Assembly (NCBI RefSeq): GCF_001661265.1
Contig: NW_017566993.1
Span: 620,001-684,000 of the forward strand
DNA from: Saitoella complicata NRRL Y-17804
Lineage: Eukaryota; Ascomycota; Saitoellomycetes; Saitoellales; Saitoellaceae
Length of the DNA: 64,000 nucleotides
Reading direction: 5' to 3'
The translations under genes and the position numbers were made by a program. The notes beneath the pieces are model-generated. The model did no database searches, was not told the DNA's origin, and saw only the letters and a list, made by a program, of their open reading frames with translations. This document shows, in pieces, positions 58,201-64,000 of the stretch (position 1 is the first letter of the stretch; each line of letters starts with the position of its first letter).

Positions 58201-59160
58201 GACATTCCCCTCCGCGGCCTGCATCCTCGACGCAAAGTTCGCCTGCATATCCTGCAACTGCTCGTCAGACTCTTCATACTCTGTCAAGTCCTTTTTCAAC
58301 TCGTGGAGTTGATCCTCCATCAAAGCGTACTGTTGCCGTGATTGCTGAAGATCAGCGATGATTTGTTGAAAGGCCTGATTGGAGTCGAACAGTTCGTCTT
58401 GCTCTGCCGTCAACTCCTTCAATTGGGCATCGAGCTGCTCAATGCGTTCCTGACTTTGACTGACATTCTCCAGGATAGCGTCGGATTGCGCTTTGATTTT
58501 GTCTGATCTTTCTTTATCGCTCTTTAGGTGTTCGAGTGTGTTCTGGTCGATCTTAATTTGCACGGCCTGGTCTTTGCGGAGTGTCTTGATCTGGTCGAGA
58601 GCCTTGGTGTACTTGACAGCCTCAAAGATATCATCAAACTTCTTCTTGAGTACACTCGGCTCACTCAGCGGCCAATTGGATTCTTCCTGATGACAGAAAA
58701 TGACGTTTTCCAAAACCGCCTTCGACACACCCAGCGAAATGGGCATTTGGGCGTCCAAGTCCGCGCACCGCGTTGACAGTGTAGCACGTTCACCGTTCTT
58801 CATAACCACCAGCTGTCCGTCCAGCGTCTTCTGAGCCCTGGTAGTCTTCTTGACAGTCAATTGCAAACTTCTGGTACAAATCATCCGGACATTGGCTGTA
58901 TTGTAAAACCCCAACTTGACCTGTGCCATGACTTCCTTCTCTCCACACATCTTTGGGTCGTGAATGAAGGCACCTCCTTTCGTAGCATTTGGCGGAAGGT
59001 CACCAGTAGTCGCATACTTCAAACACTCGATGATTGTCGTCTTTCCGGACCCGTTGTGCCCGACAATGAGGGTCAAGGGAGAGTAGAACTGGATGGTTTC
59101 TCGGACTTGATTGTCGAAGGAACGCACTCCCATGATGGAGAGCTTGTCGATGGACGACAT
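55231..59160 (-). CDS. RAD50: DNA double-strand-break repair ATPase Rad50
   Basis: Intronless, 1309 aa, full family length. The N-terminal Walker A is GHNGSGKTTIIECLKYATTG (residues 34-53), followed by the Q-loop block FCHQEESNWPLSEP. A long coiled coil runs from about 180 to 1130 with the zinc hook CRLC at about 681-684. The C-terminal half carries the ABC signature GRCSAGQKVLASI (about 1195), Walker B with D-loop ILALDEPTTNLD (about 1230) and the H-loop in IVITHDEEFL. Rad50 with Mre11 and Nbs1/Xrs2 tethers and processes broken DNA ends and signals through Tel1/ATM. The promoter is only about 100 bases long before it meets a transposable element copy. Confidence 0.98.
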   Translation of the reverse strand: MSSIDKLSIMGVRSFDNQVRETIQFYSPLTLIVGHNGSGKTTIIECLKYATTGDLPPNATKGGAFIHDPKMCGEKEVMAQVKLGFYNTANVRMICTRSLQLTVKKTTRAQKTLDGQLVVMKNGERATLSTRCADLDAQMPISLGVSKAVLENVIFCHQEESNWPLSEPSVLKKKFDDIFEAVKYTKALDQIKTLRKDQAVQIKIDQNTLEHLKSDKERSDKIKAQSDAILENVSQSQERIEQLDAQLKELTAEQDELFDSNQAFQQIIADLQQSRQQYALMEDQLHELKKDLTEYEESDEQLQDMQANFASRMQAAEGNVHVLSEQRADLEHRMAELRHELNAKLSELGRINAQSESHAHNLQKRSDLIKDISRRHNYRGYDMPGALDESHIEEFTARLQRSTREQTAALERIKREGREKEQEANAELQELINTQSSAEQAKNGAKNQIRSLENAATDFVRQLEDMRVDEGDVAMLESTRKDAEAAYQAAKDDVERTNWDTKIEEKQREARKVEEKIDRVNKELSAGHAQSSLRAKLELAKNDAAKKREGLTTIIAANSKRFKELVARDLNQRTAEVEIREVLGQKNNDLEDAEHLFDGSSKELSQVETKLSIAKDQLKAKKLERTDAEKAVLQVCNSVEDLPTEIQQTEKAVADTSGALKSLEFATSFFQRSIDDAEEQHWCRLCCRGIGEDEQDAVLDAMRQALGKIPQKAAETEQQLEDLKRDMQNLRDAQPYYERFMRLQSEDIPKLEEEVKKLNDRVRTLAERTEGHQRSVDDIKNAIKDIDALKRPAGDMTRYDKDIKDIETNIRTFESQLRETGGTRTIEEMQAELAELNDEAKAIKKQIDNFSAEKDKLRQSVFNLHQQVRDAERDVVEAQHKLQQKQQLQRRVDENGAQARRLQDDIATADETIRGMQPRIAEAKETLRHVREAEQEQESSASREAGKLQQSLNQLNDVSAEIESYISRGGPDAQQRCQADVEDLENASNDLSVQIAEIAEKVDNLKGKLAETKTYERNISDNLRARKMERDLRALTEKIYDLESKNAEQDRDRYQEQVRRLKIRYDKLFAERAGLTGEVKQLDDQLKRYQRELDLEYKDAHENYRKQHIKVKTMTAANEDLAKYGKALDTAIMKYHSLKMEEINRIIDELWKKTYAGTDVDTIIIRSESESATSKASTARSSYNYRVCMVKQDAELDMRGRCSAGQKVLASIIIRLALAECFGINCGILALDEPTTNLDRENILSLARSLSGIIKARRAQRNFQLIVITHDEEFLNMMGCSDYTDYYYRISRNEHQKSVIERQRITDVL

Positions 59161-59260
59161 CCTGCCTGTCCCTCAATCTCCAATGGGTGTACTGGGCTGG
59201 TATATGTGTTGTAATTTCGTTGCTACATTCGGGAGACGCGTATCTTCATTACGTTTACTG

Positions 59261-59867
59261 CTGCTGTGTGCAAAATTCTTGACAGCGGCAGTTTTACCGC
59301 CTGTCTTTGCGGGGGTGGTTTACTAAACATGCCTATCTTGATGGACAAGACTTGGGAGAGCGGTTGCAGGAAAGAAATCGATAGATCAGAGTCTTACGAA
59401 TCGATTGATGTCTTCGAAATGCGTATAGTATCATTTCTCATAGAGTTGTGATATTATAAGGGTTTTGGCATAGGTGCATGCTGTTGCATAAAGGTGCATG
59501 AAAGCATCAAAAACACTCTCTGGACTCACAAACCTCAAAAACTGTTGCAATCAAAGAAACCACAGGTAGAATATGTTCATCTAAGCTCCCTCTATCTCAT
59601 GACAGCCAGAGTTGCATCCCTAGTGGCTTCCATGGTGCATTTCTTTCTCTCATAACTGATAACACCTTTTTAGCATGACGCGACTGAGGGAGGCCTTGTG
59701 GCCCAAAACTAGTGGCATAACATGATTGGTGAGGATAGATAAGACCAGTTTGAACCCTTACTCAACCTCCGAGCCTTTATCTATGTGGTTTTAGGCGGAT
59801 TTTTCATATGGATTTTGCGATTCGCGCACACATGTGAAAGTTACGTCAAGAATTTTGCATACAGCAG
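59261..59867. mobile_element. Non-autonomous inverted-repeat DNA element, copy B (uninterrupted)
   Basis: 607 bases with the same 23-base terminal repeat as copy A (left CTGCTGTGTGCAAAATTC; the right end has one change). TA lies immediately outside the right end; on the left a CTG triplet separates TA from the TIR. Homologous to copy A over its whole length and containing the empty site where copy A received a MULE. No coding frame of its own. It begins about 100 bases upstream of the RAD50 start codon. Confidence 0.85.
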
Positions 59868-60958
59868 TACGTTCCTGCAGCCGCGTCAATGTACGTTACT
59901 CTCAATCGTCGTCAGCCTCAGCAGCAGCTGCTGACTACCTATACCTAGTCCATTTCGGTTTACTACACTCAGATATCCTTCATCAGTCTCAGTCTTAGTC
60001 TCAGGTCTCACCCACGGCATTTGCAGCTGCAACCACTAACATCCAGATTGAAGCGGTTGTTTATGAGTTTGTTGATGCGCAACTAAAGTTTGACGCTGGT
60101 TCTGTGCTCATTGACAACAGAGAGCATGCCGTTATAGCCTTGTCTGGCCTGAATTATCTGTTGAACCAATAACGCCAAGGCGCTTATTATGGTTATTTAC
60201 CTGATAAAAAGGATCTGGAACTGCATTCAAAGCAGAAGGTACAGTTTTTCTCAAGATTCCCCAGATTCCCTAGATTACCCAGATTCCCCAACATTGATCT
60301 ATCATTGACGGCTTCTGCTCTTTCACAGGTTGTTGTCAGGCTATTACTTCAGTTATCCCAGCACTTTAAGAACACAAGTCAATTTGCAGAAGGCTGCAGG
60401 GAGACTACACCTGGGAAGCTATCGTAATGACAAGGTATCGGAGATGGTGATCAAGCAGGCCACCCCTCCATGGAGATTGGGATATCCGACAGTTCTCCTC
60501 TTTTTAGGCAAAGATTTGATACAAACGGGATTTAAATTGTGCAAAGCCTTCTTCTCCGGTCATTCACGCACTGAACGTCTTGCACAGGAGTCCCAATAGA
60601 GGACGCAGGCATGGGAGGGGAGCTGGAGACGAGAATAGGAATCTCCGTTTGCCGGTCATCTGTTTTCTTCTACCACATGTTCCCATGGCTAGTGAGGGAA
60701 GAGTTTGATGCTTCTATGAAGTTCACAGCTCAGTGTCTTGGTCTTGTCAAACCAGTTGTGGTTGTGACTTATGGTCGTTTGGTTTCCTCTATGGCAGCTG
60801 CTAATTTCCTCCACAGTTCTGAAATAGCGCGAATAGCTTTCACCAGCAAAGTCTGTGTTCCGTTGCTGGCCTTCTATCACCAGAGATGAATAGAGGGCGA
60901 CGTCAACCAACCATCAGCTGACATAGCACTTCTTGTGGTTCCTTGCTTTCTCCCAGGG
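59868..60958. other. Intergenic sequence with unexplained short open frames
   Basis: About 1.1 kb. Plus-strand frames at 60330-60599 (89 aa) and 60611-60889 (92 aa; contains FTAQCLGLVKPVVVVTYGRL) look slightly protein-like but I do not recognise them, and neither has a convincing start context. They may be remnants of a host gene or repeat. Short CCCCAGATTCCC-type repeats lie at 60255-60290. Confidence 0.35.
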
Positions 60959-61563
60959 TGTCAGGGACGGGTGTCGTGACTCCTGAAAGAATAATAACAT
61001 TCGCTGTTGTGACTGGAACTTATACCGAAGTGCCGGCACGAGTCGGGCGAAGTCTATCCAGTGAGAGAGGGGACCGAGACGAGATGATGTAACACTGACG
61101 TAAGACGTAATCACTAGTAAGACCAGGCCCAAACCAAGACTGACACACAAGACGTAACAAGGTGCTCAAGGGCGGTTTGTATACGGAGCTGGAACAAGGG
61201 ATGACTTGGTTGAAAGATACTTGAAGTGGCGTAGACAAACGAGATACCCAAGATGTTAAGGAACCTACTGGAGCTGGTCAGGTAGGAAGGTCTTGGTTTT
61301 CTCAAAGACTCTTGTTGCTAACTAAAGAACTAAGTCGGGGGGAGAGAACTCCCCTTGATATAGTGGTTGGCCTACGCAGGTGTGCGTAGCTCTAACCTAC
61401 GCAGATAAGTGTATCTATAACCTACGCAGATAAGCCTAAGCCATGCTGGCGCACCACCACCAAGCCATCAGGCCATCAAGCCACGGCGCATCAGACCAGA
61501 AGTACGTCAGACTAAAACATAAGCTAAGACATAACTATAAGACGTAATCATAGGAGATATACA
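60959..61563. repeat. Possible solo-LTR-like fossil
   Basis: About 605 bases that begin TGTCAGGGACGG and end GATATACA, contain no coding frame of note, and carry tandem CCTACGCAG motifs (61372-61432) inside. The TG...CA ends and size would suit a solitary long terminal repeat, but I find no matching target duplication and no internal retroelement sequence in the window, so this is a weak call. If real it is a relic. Confidence 0.22.
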
Positions 61564-62132
61564 TGAACGTACATAGACGTTGCATGACCACAATGAGAGT
61601 GTGGGAACCGGAGGTCGTGGAGCCATTCATGACACGACGTGGGACAAGTACGATTATTCTCCGATCGAGTTTCGGAGAATCATTGACCTTGTCAACATCA
61701 TCAGGTCTGAAGATTGCAGACTGGCAATCATCATCATCAGGTCTGAAGATTGCAGACGCTAATATGAGCAGAAAGGAGCTTTGCGAAAAGGTTTTACAGT
61801 CATACAGTATGTACTTGGAGACTGATGCAGGAAGGGAACTTGCGCGAGAGCTGAGTATGCTATGGGGGAAGCTTGCAAAGGCCTGCATCTGCAATTGTAC
61901 GAAGGTTCTTTTCACACTTGAAACCAGAAAGAAGGTCAATGATGCCGCCAAAGCTCGTATGCTCAGGGCGGGGCGTGCAGTCGGACCACCCCACAGTGAC
62001 CTTCGCCAAGGACAAGCGATGCGTCTATGGAAGCTCAACCTTCCTGATCTCCACGTGCACTACCCTCATGACGAGGCAAACAAAGCAGCATGGATGGAAT
62101 GGGCCAACACCTGCAACAGCATTTCATTTTGA
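61563..62132 (+). CDS. Unrecognised ORF in the repeat-rich right end
   Basis: A 189-codon frame beginning MNVHRRCMTTMRVWEPEVVE. It includes an internal tandem duplication of about 26 bases (GLKIAD appears twice), and later a helical-looking part (ELARELSMLWGKLAKACIC) with a possible Cys pair. No family recognised, no intron needed. A further 72-codon frame follows at 62181-62399 (basic, KKAENPFKSRTRSE). They lie just outside the MULE end and could be leftovers of another mobile element. Confidence 0.25.
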   Translation: MNVHRRCMTTMRVWEPEVVEPFMTRRGTSTIILRSSFGESLTLSTSSGLKIADWQSSSSGLKIADANMSRKELCEKVLQSYSMYLETDAGRELARELSMLWGKLAKACICNCTKVLFTLETRKKVNDAAKARMLRAGRAVGPPHSDLRQGQAMRLWKLNLPDLHVHYPHDEANKAAWMEWANTCNSISF

Positions 62133-62476
62133 ACGTCAACACTAAGCCTGAGCAGGAAACCAACCTGGGAGAAGGCGAGGGTGAAGAAAGCGGAGAACCC
62201 GTTCAAGTCCCGCACACGCTCTGAAACCCTCAAAGACTACCCCTCCCACACGTTAGCGCAAGCGAAGAGCAACACAATCCGGGAGGGTCTTAGATTACTT
62301 GGAGCCACTTATACTCATAATGGAAAGAGGAAGGACAGGAGGCATATGAACAAGGCAGAGATGGCAAGGAAGTTGAAGAGCCATTCAGCAAGGACTTAAA
62401 CAGACATCCGGCACACATCATTTGGTTCTTCCAGACCTGTTTCGTTCCGGATTGATCACTTCACCACTGCTGGAGG

Positions 62477-64000
62477 GGTTTTGATCATTCCACACCCCTA
62501 AATCTTCAAACAACACCCCCGCGCGCCGAAAATTGAGGAGATCAGAGCATAACAACCACACAAAACAGCATTAAACTCAGCTGTAGGAGACAGAAATGGA
62601 TCCTCCACCTGATGCCTCTTTCCCTACCCTGGAAGAGCTCAAGAATTATGCCCAGGCCTGGCCAAGCCCCGTGGCTATGCCATTTCAACTGCGCGATCCA
62701 AACCCGGAAAGTATGGCTAAAATGTACCCGTGGCGGCGAGTATAGAAATCGCCATAATCTTGCCGGCACTTCCCGTCAGCGCAAATCAAACCACAAGGCC
62801 CAGGGCTGCCCTTTCAAGCTTGTTGGCAAGCTCTCTGGGATAACAGGAGATTGGGAGTTATCGACAAAGAACGGGGAGCACAACCATGAGCCCGTAATCG
62901 ATCCCACGGCACTCCCCCAGCACAGGAAACTCACAGCCACCCAGATCAAAGACGCTGAGAGGATGAGGAAGGCAGGTGCGCTGCCTAGGACTATTGCCGT
63001 GGCCCTACGCGAGGCCCCGGAGGGCAACCCAGACTTTTTGCGCCGCAACATCTACAACGCCAAGCGCGACCTTCGCGTCAAGAATCTTGCCGGGCGTACA
63101 CCCATTGTTGCCTTGTTGGACAAACTCGAAGAAGAAGGCCTGCCTTTCCGGAAGAGGGTGGACAACGAAAATCGCATTACCAGCCTAATCTTCACCCACC
63201 CACAATCTGTCAGTTTCACGAAACGCTTTCGAAATGTCTTCGTCATGGATTGCACCTACAAAACCAACAAGTTTGAGATGCCCCTCCTTCATATCGTCGG
63301 GATGACTTGTTGCAAAACTTCATTCACCTCAGCATTGTGCTTCCTCTCTAGGGAGACTCGGGAGGACTATCTCTGGGCAATGTGTATGTACTCGGAGCTG
63401 ATGGATTACTTTACACCTCTTGTCATCGTCACGGACCGCGAGCTTGCCCTTATGCATGCAAATGCTAAGGTATTCCCCACCGCCGCCAAATTGTTATGTC
63501 GTTGGCACATTGAGAAGAATGTGGTGACGAACTGCAAAAGTGCATTCCGCACTAAGGAGGAATGGGATGGTTTCTTCAATACCATGCAGGAGCTCATGAA
63601 ATCCTTGACGGAGGAGAAGTTCGAGGAGAATCTCGCTGATTTGATGCGTGATTAAGAGAGGTTTGAGACTGTTACTTCATACGTCGAGACCCTTCTCCCC
63701 TACAAGACTTACTTTGTCTCCGCCTGGGTTGACCGTGTCACTCACCTCGGATCGTCAGTCTCTTCCCGTGCTGAAGGTGCTCACAAGTGTCTCAAAGGTC
63801 ACATTGGAGTCAGCACAGGCAATCTCTTGACCGTCGTGGATCATTCCCGGGCATTCATGGAGGAACAACACAAGGAGATAATAGGGAAGATAGCCAACGA
63901 GAAGGTGAATGTTCCACCGACTTTGGGCGCTTTCTTCGCCGATATCAAGTACAAGGTTTCGGGCTTCGCATTGGGGTTGATTGAGCAGCAGTACATTCTC
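62477..64000 (+). mobile_element. Mutator-like element (MULE), larger copy, right end outside window
   Basis: The left end (GGTTTTGATCATTCCACACC, 62477 on) aligns with the terminal repeat of the nested MULE at 28.2 kb: TGATCA, then CACACCCCT, a GCGCGC run, and GAGATCAGAGCA at 62538-62550. The transposase frame follows on the plus strand and is still running at the window edge. The two copies share the transposase region but differ clearly in the TIR, so they are sub-family relatives rather than recent duplicates. Confidence 0.8.
62596..64000 (+). pseudogene. MULE transposase (FAR1-like zinc finger plus DDE domain), decayed
   Basis: The likely original start is the ATG at 62596 (MDPPPDASFPTLEELKNYAQ). 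The reading frame changes in the next 120 bases; from about 62690 one long frame encodes a FAR1/WRKY-like zinc-binding N-terminus (VWLKCTRGGEYRNRHN, GCPFKLVGKL, GEHNHEP). The MULE catalytic domain follows, with the first acid in FVMDCTYKTNK (about 63248) and the second in VIVTDRELALMHA (about 63428), then CRWHIEKNV. An in-frame stop at 63653-63655 interrupts the frame, after which the same frame continues (ERFETVTSY, LPYKTYFVSAWVD, AEGAHKCLKGHI) to the window end. So this copy is not functional as read, although most of the protein is still intact. Confidence 0.85.

Overview
This window is nuclear DNA of a fungus, most likely a filamentous ascomycete. Genes are tightly packed on both strands. 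Introns are short (about 47 to 100 nt) with GT-AG ends and CTAAC/CTGAC-type branch sites. Several recognisable proteins are fungal in type: a Rax1-like RGS membrane protein, Tom6, a Pof3/Dia2-type F-box protein and an Ies4-type INO80 subunit. I cannot name the species.

Layout. 0-27 kb is a gene-dense housekeeping block: RAX1 (left end cut off), an XPG/Rad2-type nuclease, TOM6, a four-helix membrane protein, a cytochrome P450, FRG1, MRD1, dynein light chain LC8, RPB2, an unknown five-exon gene, a Pof3/Dia2-like F-box gene, NUP155/NUP170, an HMG-box gene, and then an unusual one-piece O-methyltransferase-SDR fusion facing a cupin gene. 28-35 kb is a repeat island. It holds a 607-bp inverted-repeat element that was itself hit by a Mutator-like (MULE) element, an orphan ORF, dispersed direct repeats and a small palindromic cluster. 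35-59 kb is a second dense block: AIM24-like, ELL, GCN5, OST5, RAD1, an exo-1,3-beta-glucanase, a UBE2C-type E2, CHK1, IES4, a RanBPM/Gid1 homologue, an M3 metallopeptidase, an unknown Cys-containing protein, an acetoacetate-decarboxylase-like protein and RAD50. 59-64 kb is repeat-rich again, with a second, uninterrupted copy of the 607-bp element about 100 bp upstream of RAD50 and a larger MULE copy that runs off the right edge.

How the genes fit together. Most are single-copy cell machinery with no operon-like logic. RAD1 (9-1-1 clamp), CHK1 (effector kinase) and RAD50 (break sensing) all lie within 18 kb. The only pair that looks like specialised metabolism is the O-methyltransferase-SDR fusion and the cupin, which converge at 25-28 kb, share the same TATA-box sequence and sit against the repeat island. 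The clearest evolutionary story is in the transposons: the intact sister copy at 59.3 kb shows what the 28 kb element looked like before the MULE landed in it. Gene models were spliced by hand from reading frame, splice sites and family conservation; I used no searches or transcripts.
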